Assembly (NCBI RefSeq): GCF_011808225.1
Contig: NZ_SOYS01000008.1
Location: 148,634 to 212,633 of the forward strand
Length of the DNA stretch: 64,000 bases
Source: Cedecea colo
GTDB taxonomy: Bacteria > Pseudomonadota > Gammaproteobacteria > Enterobacterales > Enterobacteriaceae
Direction: 5' to 3'
Positions 12,144-20,881 of the stretch are shown in pieces. The notes under the pieces were generated by a model that was not told the DNA's origin, did no database searches, and was given only the letters and a program-made list of their open reading frames with translations. Numbering within the stretch: position 1 is the first letter of the stretch; every line of letters starts with the position of its first letter. A program made the position numbers and the translations under genes.

Positions 12144-12172
12144 CAGAAAGGCGCCCTCAGGGCGCCTTTCTG
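12144..12172 (-). terminator. Strong symmetric hairpin/terminator A of the tRNA region
   Basis: CAGAAAGGCGCCC-TCA-GGGCGCCTTTCTG is a perfect 13-bp stem. It is the outermost of three stacked hairpins downstream (in minus-strand direction) of the Val-Val-Lys tRNA genes. Its 5' flank (GAATCGGACACAGCA) repeats almost exactly before hairpin C (GAATCGGACATAGCA), so the two are duplicated units. Confidence 0.7.
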
Positions 12173-12220
12173 CAATACGGGTGAGTTGTGCCACGATTTG
12201 ATATTGCGCTGCAAAAACGA

Positions 12221-12245
12221 CAAAAGCGCCCGTTAGGCGCTTTTG
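12221..12245 (-). terminator. Hairpin/terminator B of the tRNA region
   Basis: CAAAAGCGCC-CGTTA-GGCGCTTTTG is a perfect 10-bp stem. In the minus direction it follows the tRNA-Lys remnant at 12254-12272, just as hairpin C follows the intact tRNA-Lys gene. Confidence 0.7.
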
Positions 12246-12253
12246 TCTGAATT

Positions 12254-12272
12254 TGGTGGGTCGTGCAGGATT
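12254..12272 (-). repeat. tRNA-Lys 3'-end remnant (19-nt direct repeat)
   Basis: The 19 bases TGGTGGGTCGTGCAGGATT are identical to the 3' end (with CCA) of the intact tRNA-Lys gene at 12401-12419, in the same orientation. After them the sequence diverges, with only short stretches resembling a T-arm (TCGAACCTGCG, 12326-12336). It is either a decayed second tRNA-Lys copy or a leftover attachment-site duplicate. Confidence 0.6.
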
Positions 12273-12327
12273 ATTCGGCCACTGGCCTCACCCTTACGGG
12301 TCGTCGCAGACGACGCTGTCTTGACTC

Positions 12328-12344
12328 GAACCTGCGGCAGGTTC
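12328..12344. repeat. Inverted repeat inside decayed tRNA spacer
   Basis: GAACCTGC-G-GCAGGTTC is a perfect 8-bp inverted repeat around one base, built from T-arm-like sequence. It lies between the tRNA-Lys remnant and hairpin C and probably arose by rearrangement of tRNA copies. Confidence 0.4.
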
Positions 12345-12371
12345 AAATCCAGCCCGAATCGGACATAGCAA

Positions 12372-12394
12372 AAAGGCGCCTTTAGGGCGCCTTT
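12372..12394 (-). terminator. Terminator C directly after tRNA-Lys
   Basis: AAAGGCGCC-TTTAG-GGCGCCTTT is a 9-bp stem that ends seven bases from the 3' end of tRNA-Lys. It is the primary terminator of the Val-Val-Lys transcript on the minus strand. Confidence 0.8.
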
Positions 12395-12400
12395 CTACAT

Positions 12401-12476
12401 TGGTGGGTCGTGCAGGATTCGAACCTGCGACCAATTGATTAAAAGTCAACTGCTCTACCAACTGAGCTAACGACCC
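12401..12476 (-). tRNA. lysV: tRNA-Lys (anticodon TTT)
   Basis: The 76-nt gene reads on the minus strand GGGTCGTTAGCTCAGTTGG and ends with an encoded CCA. The anticodon loop CTTTTAA carries TTT. The sequence is the standard enterobacterial tRNA-Lys. It is the last gene of a Val-Val-Lys transcript. The symbol is by position next to gltX as in E. coli. Confidence 0.97.
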
Positions 12477-12479
12477 GAA

Positions 12480-12555
12480 TGGTGGGTGATGACGGGCTCG
12501 AACCGCCGACCCCCTCCGTGTAAAGGAGGTGCTCTACCAACTGAGCTAATCACCC
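12480..12555 (-). tRNA. tRNA-Val (anticodon TAC), copy 2 of the cluster
   Basis: The 76-nt gene has an encoded CCA, T-arm GGTTCGAGCC and anticodon loop TTTACAC (TAC). It lies 3 bases from tRNA-Lys. E. coli carries three Val genes here (valU, valX, valY); only two are present in this window. Confidence 0.97.
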
Positions 12556-12601
12556 AACGCTATATTCTCTTGCTACACTGCGGAGCACACTCACTAATGA
12601 A

Positions 12602-12677
12602 TGGTGGGTGATGACGGGCTCGAACCGCCGACCCCCTCCGTGTAAAGGAGATGCTCTACCAACTGAGCTAATCACCC
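12602..12677 (-). tRNA. tRNA-Val (anticodon TAC), copy 1 of the cluster
   Basis: It is the same as the neighbouring tRNA-Val except for one base in the anticodon stem, at the first pair (position 27 is T instead of C), which makes a G-U wobble that should not hurt folding. It is the first gene of the minus-strand tRNA transcript, whose promoter should lie in 12678-12800, divergent from gltX. Confidence 0.97.
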
Positions 12678-12842
12678 CCGCTGTGTGGAGTCGCATTATA
12701 GGGAGAGTTGAAAATGAGTCAACGCCTTTTCTAAAGATTTTGTTTGTTCGTCTTAAAATTAGTCAATGCGATCGTGATTTGTTCATTGGCGCTTGATTTA
12801 TCACCGAAATAAGCGGTTTGCGGTGAAGTAAAAGCATCAACA

Positions 12843-12870
12843 TTGAGGAATCAGCCCACAGTGGTAGAAT
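12843..12870 (+). promoter_or_regulatory. Candidate gltX promoter
   Basis: TTGAGG (12843-12848) and TAGAAT (12865-12870) have a 16-base spacer, 68 bases upstream of gltX. The 260-base gap 12678-12937 has no gene and must also contain the divergent tRNA-Val promoter. Confidence 0.45.
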
Positions 12871-12937
12871 GTTGCCCACTTTATCTTCCCTGGCATTTAC
12901 CGATTTCCCGGTACTTTTGCGTAATTAAGGCCGTTCA

Positions 12938-14350
12938 ATGAAAATCAAAACTCGCTTTGCGCCAAGCCCAACAGGCTATCTGCACGTCGGTGGCGCTCGT
13001 ACTGCTCTCTATTCCTGGCTTTTTGCCCGTAACCAAGGCGGCGAGTTCGTGCTGCGTATTGAAGATACCGATCTCGAACGCTCAACCCCGGAAGCCATCG
13101 AAGCCATTATGGACGGGATGAACTGGCTGAGCCTGGCGTGGGATGAAGGCCCGTACTATCAGACCAAACGCTTTGACCGCTATAACAGCGTGATTGATGA
13201 GATGCTGGAAGCGGGCACGGCGTATAAATGCTACTGCTCCAAAGAGCGTCTTGATGCGCTGCGTGAAGAACAAATGGAGAAGGGCGAGAAGCCGCGTTAC
13301 GACGGCCGCTGCCGTCACGGTCACGAACATCACGCAGCCGATGAGCCATGCGTTGTCCGTTTTGCTAACCCGCAGGAAGGCTCAGTCATTTTTGACGACC
13401 AGATCCGCGGCCCAATCGAATTCAGCAACCAGGAACTCGATGACCTGATTATTCGTCGTACCGATGGTTCGCCAACCTATAACTTCTGCGTGGTGGTGGA
13501 CGACTGGGATATGGAAATCACCCATGTTATTCGCGGGGAAGACCATATCAACAATACCCCGCGCCAGATTAATATCCTGAAAGCGCTGAACGCGCCCGTG
13601 CCGGTGTACGCACACGTATCGATGATCAACGGCGATGACGGCAAAAAATTATCCAAACGCCACGGCGCGGTAAGCGTAATGCAGTATCGTGATGATGGTT
13701 ATCTGCCGGAAGCGCTGCTGAACTATCTGGTGCGTCTGGGCTGGGCGCATGGCGATCAGGAGATCTTCACCCGTGAAGAGATGATCAAGCTGTTCTCTTT
13801 AAATACCGTCAGTAAATCTGCCAGCGCGTTTAATACGGAAAAACTGCAGTGGCTGAACCATCACTATATTAACCATCTGGCGCCGGAATACGTTGCGACG
13901 CAGCTGCAATGGCACATTGAGCAGCAGAACATTGATACCCGCAATGGCCCGCAGCTGGCCGATCTGGTGAAACTGCTGGGCGAGCGCTGTAAAACGCTGA
14001 AAGAGATGGCGGAAACCTGCCGCTACTTCTATGAAGATTTCAGCGAGTTCGATGCGGACGCCGCGAAGAAACATCTGCGTCCGGTTGCCCGCCAGCCGCT
14101 GGAAGTGGTGCGCGATAAGCTTGCAGCCCTGCAAGACTGGTCCGCGGAAAATGTGCATCAGGCTATTCAGGCAACGGCGGATGAGCTGGAAGTCGGAATG
14201 GGGAAAGTAGGCATGCCATTACGCGTTGCTGTAACAGGAGCCGGGCAGTCACCCGCGCTGGATGTGACGGTTCATGCGATTGGCAAACAGCGTTCTGTGG
14301 CAAGGATTAATAAAGCTTTAGGTTTTATCGCTGAACGCGAAAGCCAGTAA
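12938..14350 (+). CDS. gltX: Glutamyl-tRNA synthetase
   Basis: This 470-residue class I aminoacyl-tRNA synthetase charges tRNA-Glu with glutamate in the cytoplasm. The HIGH-type motif is [11 protein letters not shown] (residues 9-19) and the KMSKS-type motif is [10 protein letters not shown] near residue 237. A zinc-binding patch with YKCYCS and CRHGHEHH lies at ~95-130, and the anticodon-binding domain fills the C-terminal third. The ATG has AAGG upstream. It is divergent from the tRNA Val-Val-Lys cluster, as in E. coli, and ends at a strong terminator. Confidence 0.98.
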   Translation: MKIKTRFAPSPTGYLHVGGARTALYSWLFARNQGGEFVLRIEDTDLERSTPEAIEAIMDGMNWLSLAWDEGPYYQTKRFDRYNSVIDEMLEAGTAYKCYCSKERLDALREEQMEKGEKPRYDGRCRHGHEHHAADEPCVVRFANPQEGSVIFDDQIRGPIEFSNQELDDLIIRRTDGSPTYNFCVVVDDWDMEITHVIRGEDHINNTPRQINILKALNAPVPVYAHVSMINGDDGKKLSKRHGAVSVMQYRDDGYLPEALLNYLVRLGWAHGDQEIFTREEMIKLFSLNTVSKSASAFNTEKLQWLNHHYINHLAPEYVATQLQWHIEQQNIDTRNGPQLADLVKLLGERCKTLKEMAETCRYFYEDFSEFDADAAKKHLRPVARQPLEVVRDKLAALQDWSAENVHQAIQATADELEVGMGKVGMPLRVAVTGAGQSPALDVTVHAIGKQRSVARINKALGFIAERESQ

Positions 14351-14370
14351 TCAAGTTAAGTACGCTACAA

Positions 14371-14397
14371 AACCGGTGCATCGTCGCCGGTTTTTTT
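14371..14397 (+). terminator. gltX terminator
   Basis: The AACCGG/CCGGTT stem has a 10-base loop and is followed by a run of T, 21 bases after the gltX stop. Confidence 0.8.
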
Positions 14398-14402
14398 ATG
14401 CT

Positions 14403-14753
14403 CTAATCGCGAATACCCAGACGTTTTAGCACTCCCGCAATGCCTTCCCGTAAAATCAGCGCCGACATTTTTTGCTGTTCACTTTCCGACATCTGCTTTA
14501 ACGAATGGAGCAGCAAAGCTTCCAGTGTAGAAACGTTCGCCGAATAGTTGGATGGTTTGTCAGCGGCTCGCTTCGCGCTGTTGATGAATTCCTGAACGCG
14601 TTCATCGATATGAATTAACCTGGCTTTTCCGCCCTGCACGCCGGGTTTCTGTGTCGTTGTCCAGTTCTCTTTGCGCACCCATTTGTTGATGGTTTGCCGA
14701 CTATACCCGGTAAGCGTCGCCAGTTCTTCAGGCGTCATTCGTTCCTTGAGCAC
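14403..14753 (-). CDS. yfeC: YfeC-family DNA-binding protein (DUF1323)
   Basis: The 116-residue protein closely follows E. coli YfeC. Its N-terminal helix-turn-helix is MTPEELATLTGYSRQTINKWVRKENW, followed by GVQGGKARLIHIDERV. The C-terminus has the conserved LLREGIAGVLKRLGIRD. It is predicted to be a DNA-binding regulator; YfeC has been linked to repression of secretion genes in E. coli, but its targets here are unknown. In E. coli a paralogue yfeD lies alongside; only one copy is present here. It converges on gltX and lies divergent from the tRNA-Ala pair. Confidence 0.9.
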   Translation of the reverse strand: MLKERMTPEELATLTGYSRQTINKWVRKENWTTTQKPGVQGGKARLIHIDERVQEFINSAKRAADKPSNYSANVSTLEALLLHSLKQMSESEQQKMSALILREGIAGVLKRLGIRD

Positions 14754-14913
14754 GGTGGTTTCCTTAATACAAAAGAAGTTATTAGGGGTTCATTTTATGC
14801 GATCGTTTTACATGAAACTGTGACAGAATTAACTACAGCAGGACGAGATGCAATCAGGATCTGTATGAGTTGTTTGCTTTTTCGGCGATCGACCGCAGAA
14901 AAAGAATTTGCCG

Positions 14914-14942
14914 TTGACACAATCTGGCGGGTTTCATATGAT
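14914..14942 (+). promoter_or_regulatory. tRNA-Ala promoter
   Basis: Perfect -35 TTGACA (14914-14919), a 17-base spacer and -10 TATGAT (14937-14942) are followed by a GC-rich discriminator (GCCGCCCG) typical of stringently controlled stable-RNA promoters. It lies 34 bases upstream of the first tRNA-Ala. Confidence 0.85.
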
Positions 14943-14976
14943 GCCGCCCGTCAACACGACAAGGTTTCTACGGTTC

Positions 14977-15052
<76 letters not shown>

Positions 15053-15099
15053 AATCTTCTCCAGCAAGATTTGCATCGTAGAACCAAAAGCCCGGTCGT

Positions 15100-15175
<76 letters not shown>

Positions 15176-15184
15176 AAATACAAA

Positions 15185-15212
15185 ACCCTCGCCTGTTGGC
15201 GGGGGTTTTTTG
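15185..15212 (+). terminator. tRNA-Ala operon terminator
   Basis: ACCCTCGCC-TGTT-GGCGGGGGT (one T-G wobble pair) is followed by TTTTTTGC, ten bases after the second tRNA-Ala. Confidence 0.85.
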
Positions 15213-15455
15213 CATTCCGGTTCCCCAAAAACCAGCAATACAGCGGCGTAAGCCTGCTGATACTGTGCAAATTTGCAGCAAATAAATAACGCTCTTTTTC
15301 AAACTGAATATATAAAGAAATGTATATTTATTAAAATGTATTAATTCGTGCAGGCTAATTTCCTCAAAGCATATAAACTTGATTTGCGCTCTGAATAAAC
15401 GTATTCTGGCTGCCTTAATTAGGGCCGCAAATACATAATATTAACACCTGTGCTT

Positions 15456-17651
15456 ATGAGTTTTCACAAATTGGTTAAGAAATCTATTACTGCATTGGTG
15501 TTATGTTTATTGCTTACGCCATTCGCCCGCTATATTTCCCCAACAACGCTCCTGGATAACAGCAAAATTTATTTGGCATATTTGCCGCTTAGCCTGATGA
15601 TTTCACTGCTTTTACTATTTGGCAGGGCGGCGGCTTTACCCTTAATTGCTGGTATATCAATTGTCTTTTGGATAAGCATTGATTTGCCCGTGCTGCCTTT
15701 AGCCGTGTTTATATTCTGTCTGTTGTTCCCCTTGTTATTATCCTGTGTTATCACGCATTATTATCTGGGTTCACGCTGGCGCTTTGATTTGTCAAATAAC
15801 GGCATCGGCGTGAGGATATTCTGGTTAGGATTCTTTACGCCATTTGGCATTAAATTGCTTATGTTGCTTGCGGGTCGATACATTAGTTATCCCCCGACGC
15901 TGGCGCCTTTCTTCGGTGAAAGTTCGCTAATGTATCTGGTGGTCGATCTGCAAAGTCTGATAGCCGCCTCGCTAATCTTTACCATACTGTTTTACTACCC
16001 AATACGCATGGTCCTGAATCCGTATTTCGCGCGTGCTTTCTGGCGCCGCTGCGTGATGCGCTATCTGTCGACGGAGCGCTATTTGTATACGCTTAGCTGG
16101 GGCAGCGTATGGGTCGCTTTTCTGGTACTGCTGTGTTGTTCATACAAATCGACGCCGATCGCCGGTTATCTGGTGCCCGTTATCTTCGTGCTGTTTACCC
16201 TGGGGATTCGCCATATCGGTCCGAGATTAATCGCTTTGCTGTGGGGCGCTTCGACTTGGCTGTTGCTGACCTACAACGAGGGTTTTATGCAGGGGATAAA
16301 TAGCGAATTTGCCCTGTCGTTTATCCTTTCGGTATTTATCTCATTTACTGTCTGCATGCTGTATATGTCCATTATCTTTCATAAAAATGAATGGATGAAA
16401 CGTCTCTGGCGCCAGCAGGCTATGACCGACCCGCTGACACAGCTGCCAAACTTACGCGCGCTGGAACAACAGGTAAGGCGCTTTCCTTCCGGTTCGCTAT
16501 GCTGTTTACGCCTGGCTAATCTGGAGTTTCTGAGCCGCCACTACGGCCTGATGATGCGGGTACACTGCAAGCGTGAAATCACCCGACTGCTAAAACCGTG
16601 GTTAGATGAAGGAGAACAAATATTCCAGCTTCCCGGCTGCGAGCTGCTTATTTTCCTCCGGGGGCCGGAAACCGAAGCGCGCCTGAAGCATATTGTCGAT
16701 TTGCTCAATAGCAAAAAGATCGTATGGCATAACAGCAAGCTGGAGATAGAGCCAGGCGCTTCTTATAGCGTGATGGACGGGAACTCCCATGAGCTTTATC
16801 GCACGCTGGGGCAGCTGAGCTATCTTGCCGAGCAGGCCTGTTCTGTTCACCGGGTGCTGAGCCTTAACGCCCGGCTTGAAGCCGTAGCGGATCAAACCAC
16901 CGAGCGGGTGTTGCTGTTACAGAAGGTAAAACACGCCCTGAATGATGATGCATCGCTGCAGCTCTTCGCCCAGCCGATCGTGGATAAAAATGGAGAAGGC
17001 TACCGCGAAATTTTGAGCAGGTTATTTTTTCACGGAGAAATGATAACGCCCGACAAATTCATTCCGATTATTGCTGAATTTAACCTGAACGTGCGTTTCG
17101 ATATGTTAGTGATGAGCAAGCTGGTGGCTTTCCTGCACGAGCAGGGCGGCGAACAGCAGCAGCCGCTGTTCTCTGTCAACCTGATGCCCTTCACCCTGAT
17201 GCAAAAAGAGATAGCCCAGCAGATCGTAACGTTGTTTAACAATAAACAGGTGCCAGCCAGCGCAGTTATTATTGAAGTCACGGAGGAGCAGGCATTTTCG
17301 AATTCAGAAATATCCATGCAGAATATTAACCTGCTGCGTGAATACGGCTTCAAAATTGCGATTGATGATTTCGGTACAGGCTATGCTAACTACGAGCGTC
17401 TGAAACGTCTTCAGGCCGATATCATTAAAATCGACGGTTGTTTTGTCAGGGGCATCGCTTCTGATTCTCTTGATGCCTTAATCGTGAAGTCTATTTGCGA
17501 TTTAGCCTGTGCTAAGCAGCTAGCCGTGGTGGCCGAGTTTGTGGAAACCGAAGAACAGCGGGTCCTTCTGCTCAAGCTGGGCGTGCAGTATGTGCAGGGT
17601 TATCTGACCGGCGAACCCGAGCCGCTGACAGCCCGTCATTTCCCTGTATAA
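15456..17651 (+). CDS. yfeA: YfeA-like membrane protein with degenerate GGDEF and EAL domain
   Basis: The 731-residue protein matches E. coli YfeA (recently called PdeA) along its length. Residues ~1-300 form an 8-10 helix membrane sensor of MASE1 type. A GGDEF domain follows (~325-465), in which the signature is degenerate (LPGCELLIFL in place of GGDEF), so it is unlikely to make c-di-GMP. The EAL domain (~485-730) has EILSR, the NLMPFTL segment, ITEEQAF, IDDFGTGYANYERLKRLQADIIKIDG and EFVETEEQ, consistent with c-di-GMP phosphodiesterase activity, although the usual start of the EAL domain reads FAQPIV. ATG at 15456 is preferred over GTG at 15450; neither has a strong ribosome site. A cyclase gene follows 21 bases downstream. 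Confidence 0.85.
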   Translation: MSFHKLVKKSITALVLCLLLTPFARYISPTTLLDNSKIYLAYLPLSLMISLLLLFGRAAALPLIAGISIVFWISIDLPVLPLAVFIFCLLFPLLLSCVITHYYLGSRWRFDLSNNGIGVRIFWLGFFTPFGIKLLMLLAGRYISYPPTLAPFFGESSLMYLVVDLQSLIAASLIFTILFYYPIRMVLNPYFARAFWRRCVMRYLSTERYLYTLSWGSVWVAFLVLLCCSYKSTPIAGYLVPVIFVLFTLGIRHIGPRLIALLWGASTWLLLTYNEGFMQGINSEFALSFILSVFISFTVCMLYMSIIFHKNEWMKRLWRQQAMTDPLTQLPNLRALEQQVRRFPSGSLCCLRLANLEFLSRHYGLMMRVHCKREITRLLKPWLDEGEQIFQLPGCELLIFLRGPETEARLKHIVDLLNSKKIVWHNSKLEIEPGASYSVMDGNSHELYRTLGQLSYLAEQACSVHRVLSLNARLEAVADQTTERVLLLQKVKHALNDDASLQLFAQPIVDKNGEGYREILSRLFFHGEMITPDKFIPIIAEFNLNVRFDMLVMSKLVAFLHEQGGEQQQPLFSVNLMPFTLMQKEIAQQIVTLFNNKQVPASAVIIEVTEEQAFSNSEISMQNINLLREYGFKIAIDDFGTGYANYERLKRLQADIIKIDGCFVRGIASDSLDALIVKSICDLACAKQLAVVAEFVETEEQRVLLLKLGVQYVQGYLTGEPEPLTARHFPV

Positions 17652-17672
17652 CCGTAAGACGGCGCTACTAAC

Positions 17673-19292
17673 ATGGCATTAGCGAATCGCTTTCATTTAC
17701 CGCTGGAAAAAACGCTTCGCGTTATTCATTTATGCTTTATTTTTGTTTTTCTGCTGACCACTTTTCTGTTCTGGCAGCAGGGGAAATTATTTAATCAGGG
17801 TTATCGCACCAGCCAGTTAAGCCACCTTGAAAGCGTCGTGGCTCGCCTGGAAAGCAGAGCAAAATATACAATGGATAGCCTGCGCTATCTGCAGCGTATT
17901 TTTATCGACGCGATGGACGACCCGCTTTTTCCCGGCAGCGTAAGGGCGTTTTCGGAGATTATCGATCAACAAGGCTCTGCGCCTTTATGGGGCAGTGAAC
18001 TGCCTTTGCCTCTTAAAGCCGGATTTAGCCCCAATATAGCCTCGCCAGCCAAATATGAGCTGCACGCGCTGCGCAAAATCCAGGATTTTTTTCCGCTAGC
18101 CGGTGACGCAAAGAACCTGCCTGCGGATATCTACTATATTTCCCGTCAGGGGAAATATATTGCTTCTCTCTCACCTGAAATCAATTCGCTACTGGTTCGC
18201 AGTTACCATCCACGCAGCAAAGAGGGCATTTTTATTCTGGCTTCGCCTTTGCTGAACCCGCAGCGCCAGCCGTTCTGGACTCGCCAGAATATCGCCCGCG
18301 CTCAGCATACGTTGATAAATAGCGCGGTGCCGATAGATTTTCACGGAGAGTGGATTGGGCTATTGGGAATAGCCATCACCGGCGAGAACATAACAACGCT
18401 GCTTAACGACTCCCTGTCGGGCCAGACGCAAAGCGCCTACCAGCTTTTTGATGGCCGGTTGCATCCGTTAACGGCCGCAGCGGGTGAATTAAATCACGTC
18501 AAGCTTACGGCGGCCCAGTTGGCGTTGATTAGCAAAAAGCTTGCAGCTTCAGCGCAAGGCACGCTGCGTTTCTGGCACGTTTATGTCACGTTTGGCATGA
18601 TCCCGGGTACACAAAGCGTATTGATCTCTACCCAGACTTTGCGCCAGGGCCTGCATGAGGATTTTGGCCACTTCAGCGCCTTGCTGGTGATGATGTGGGT
18701 AATCTTCGTGCTTTTACTTTGGGCTTCACACCGGATGATCTGTCGTCTGGTGCGTAATATGGGGACGCTACAGCGTGAAATGCACTGGCATGCTTATCAC
18801 GATCCGCTTACCAGCGCCCGGAACCGTCGTGGTTTTTTTGAAAAAACGGCCCAGCTCAGCCCGCGCTACAAAGACTACACGCTGATACAAATCGACCTCG
18901 ACCGCTTTAAAAAAGTCAACGATAGCTTCGGGCACCAGGCAGGCGACAGCGTGCTGGTTCACGCCACGCAATATATTCAGCAGGCGATTCGCAGCAAAGA
19001 TGTGCTGGGCCGTCTGGGTGGCGAAGAGTTTTGCGTTTATTTACCGGATACGCACCTTGAAGCTGGCATTGCCGTTGCTGTCCGCATTAAAAAGCAGCTT
19101 GAGTTCTCGCCGCTGGCCTTAAGCAATGGCAGCGTATTAACTATTACCGCATCCCTCGGGGTGGCAGCGCACAGCGAACATCCACATTACTCGCTGGAAC
19201 AAATCCAGTCGTTAGCTGACGAGAGGCTGTATCGGGCGAAGTTGCGCGGGCGAAACCAGGTTTGCGCGGACGGCGAAGAAACGCAGGCATAA
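17673..19292 (+). CDS. Membrane-anchored diguanylate cyclase (sensor + GGDEF)
   Basis: The 539-residue protein has a transmembrane helix at ~18-36, a ~290-residue periplasmic sensor region, a second helix (~333-352, LLVMMWVIFVLLLWA) and a C-terminal GGDEF domain (~370-530). The active site is RLGGEEFCVYL, with D...RGFF, IDLDRFKKVNDSFGHQAGD and the I-site-like R upstream to check. All residues needed to make c-di-GMP from two GTP appear present. It lies 21 bases after yfeA and is probably cotranscribed. K-12 has no such gene beside yfeA. The ligand of the periplasmic domain is unknown. Confidence 0.88.
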   Translation: MALANRFHLPLEKTLRVIHLCFIFVFLLTTFLFWQQGKLFNQGYRTSQLSHLESVVARLESRAKYTMDSLRYLQRIFIDAMDDPLFPGSVRAFSEIIDQQGSAPLWGSELPLPLKAGFSPNIASPAKYELHALRKIQDFFPLAGDAKNLPADIYYISRQGKYIASLSPEINSLLVRSYHPRSKEGIFILASPLLNPQRQPFWTRQNIARAQHTLINSAVPIDFHGEWIGLLGIAITGENITTLLNDSLSGQTQSAYQLFDGRLHPLTAAAGELNHVKLTAAQLALISKKLAASAQGTLRFWHVYVTFGMIPGTQSVLISTQTLRQGLHEDFGHFSALLVMMWVIFVLLLWASHRMICRLVRNMGTLQREMHWHAYHDPLTSARNRRGFFEKTAQLSPRYKDYTLIQIDLDRFKKVNDSFGHQAGDSVLVHATQYIQQAIRSKDVLGRLGGEEFCVYLPDTHLEAGIAVAVRIKKQLEFSPLALSNGSVLTITASLGVAAHSEHPHYSLEQIQSLADERLYRAKLRGRNQVCADGEETQA

Positions 19293-19322
19293 AAAAACCG
19301 GCGCATACAGGCGCCGGTTTTT
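19293..19322. terminator. Bidirectional terminator between diguanylate cyclase gene and nupC
   Basis: AAAAACCGGCGC-ATACAG-GCGCCGGTTTTT is a perfect 12-bp stem flanked by A and T runs. It serves both convergent genes. Confidence 0.9.
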
Positions 19323-19338
19323 CCCTGAAGAGTAACTT

Positions 19339-20526
19339 TTACAGGAACAGCGCTGCGATAGACGCAGACAGGATGCTCACAAGCGTAGAGCCGTAAACCA
19401 GTTTCAGGCCGAAGCGAGAAACCACGTTACCCTGTTCTTCATTCAGGCCCTTAATCGCCCCGGCAATAATCCCGATAGAAGAGAAGTTAGCAAAGGACAC
19501 CAGGAACACGGAAAGGATGCCTTCAGCACGCGGAGACATGCTGTGCGCAAGCTTCTGCAGATCCATCATCGCCACGAACTCGTTAGATACCAGCTTGGTT
19601 GCCATAATACTGCCAACCTGCAGCGCTTCGTGAGCGGGCACGCCCATCACCCATGCTATCGGATAGAAGATATAGCCCAGAATGCCCTGGAAGGAGATAC
19701 CGAACACCGCCGCGAACAGGGCGTTCAGTGCAGAAATCAAGGCAATGAAACCAATCAGCATCGCTGCGACGATAATCGCAACTTTAAAGCCTGCCAGAAT
19801 GTATTCACCCAGCATTTCGAAGAAGCTCTGACCTTCGTGCAAATTAGACATTTGCAGATTTTCTTCGCTTTCATCAACGCGATACGGGTTAATCAGCGAC
19901 AGCACGATAAAGGTGCTGAACATGTTCAGTACCAGCGCCGCCACAACATATTTCGGATCGAGCATGGTCATGTAAGCACCGACAATCGACATGGACACGG
20001 TAGACATAGCCGTTGCAGCCATGGTGTACATGCGGTTGCGCGACATCTTGCCGAGAATATCTTTATAGGCGATAAAGTTTTCTGACTGTCCCAGAATCAG
20101 CGAGCTTACGGCGTTAAAGGATTCCAGCTTGCCCATACCGTTCACTTTCGACAGCAGGGTACCGATAAAGCGGATGACGATCGGCAGCACGCGGATGTGC
20201 TGCAAAATGCCAATCAGAGCAGAGATAAAGACAATAGGGCAGAGAACTTTCAGGAAGAAGAAGGCGAGTCCTTCGTCATTCATCTTACCGAATACAAAGT
20301 TTGTCCCTTCATTAGCGAATGCCAGCAGCTTTTCGAACATTTCTGAGAAACCGCGCACGAAGCCGAGGCCAATCTCAGAGTTCAGGAAGAACCATGCAAG
20401 CAACATCTCAATTATCAATAATTGAATAACAAAGCGAATACGGATTTGCTTGCGGTTAGGACTCACCAGCAAAGCAAGCAGCGCAACCACTGCAAGCGCT
20501 AAAACAAAGTGCAGAACGCGGGACAT
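19339..20526 (-). CDS. nupC: Nucleoside:proton symporter NupC
   Basis: This 395-residue inner-membrane protein of the concentrative nucleoside transporter family imports nucleosides (not guanosine in E. coli) with protons. Conserved segments include [49 protein letters not shown] and [17 protein letters not shown]. Compared with the E. coli sequence as I remember it, the loop before [15 protein letters not shown] is about five residues shorter ([14 protein letters not shown]). It is divergent from mntH. In E. coli CRP and CytR control it; I see only a weak half-site (TGTGATGACATGTGAC, 20612-20627). Confidence 0.96.
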   Translation of the reverse strand: MSRVLHFVLALAVVALLALLVSPNRKQIRIRFVIQLLIIEMLLAWFFLNSEIGLGFVRGFSEMFEKLLAFANEGTNFVFGKMNDEGLAFFFLKVLCPIVFISALIGILQHIRVLPIVIRFIGTLLSKVNGMGKLESFNAVSSLILGQSENFIAYKDILGKMSRNRMYTMAATAMSTVSMSIVGAYMTMLDPKYVVAALVLNMFSTFIVLSLINPYRVDESEENLQMSNLHEGQSFFEMLGEYILAGFKVAIIVAAMLIGFIALISALNALFAAVFGISFQGILGYIFYPIAWVMGVPAHEALQVGSIMATKLVSNEFVAMMDLQKLAHSMSPRAEGILSVFLVSFANFSSIGIIAGAIKGLNEEQGNVVSRFGLKLVYGSTLVSILSASIAALFL

Positions 20527-20820
20527 ATTTGCTCCAAATATGAGGCAGGTTTAATTTCGTTGCACATTCTATGAAACAAGCAATAAGAAAACGAGAGCAA
20601 TCGCACACTATTGTGATGACATGTGACGGATAGCAAAATTAGTGATCAACCATACAATTCTGCTATGTTAAGTAAAGAAGCTAAAAGTTGCGTCAGCGCA
20701 CATAATTCATAACATCCAGGATTGCCGTTGCCCGTTTCGTTAACGAGCAGCCAGGCATTCGCCTTCCCGCTATTGTTTTCAGCTATCAGAGAAATCCAGA
20801 TAAGTTTCATTAACGATCTT

Positions 20821-20836
20821 GATAATCATTCTCATT
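20821..20836 (+). promoter_or_regulatory. Fur-like box upstream of mntH
   Basis: GATAATCATTCTCATT matches the repeated NATAAT/ATTATC pattern of Fur sites with few changes. In enterics mntH is repressed by Fur with iron. It lies 46-61 bases upstream of the ATG. Confidence 0.6.
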
Positions 20837-20847
20837 TTGCTAACATG

Positions 20848-20868
20848 AAACATAGCAAAGGCTATACT
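20848..20868 (+). promoter_or_regulatory. MntR operator of mntH
   Basis: AAACATAGCAAAGGCTATACT closely matches the E. coli mntH MntR palindrome (AACATAGCNNNNGCTATGTT), with changes only in the right outer arm. It lies 14 bases before the mntH start, consistent with manganese repression. Confidence 0.75.
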
Positions 20869-20881
20869 TCAGAGGCAGACG

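Larger units (their letters stand above)
20527..20881. promoter_or_regulatory. nupC-mntH divergent intergenic region
   Basis: These 355 bases have no gene. They must carry the nupC promoter (leftward) and the mntH promoter (rightward). The right end contains Fur-like and MntR-like sites listed separately. The left part is AT-rich with a possible CRP half-site near 20612. Confidence 0.6.

Noticed and set aside
12200..12480. CRISPR-like pattern from repeated hairpins near the tRNA cluster
   Set aside because: The repeats are tRNA ends and terminators of unequal spacing; there are no regular spacers or cas genes.
12608..12796. 62-codon frame over a tRNA-Val gene
   Set aside because: It overlaps a tRNA and its promoter and is a known kind of false protein.
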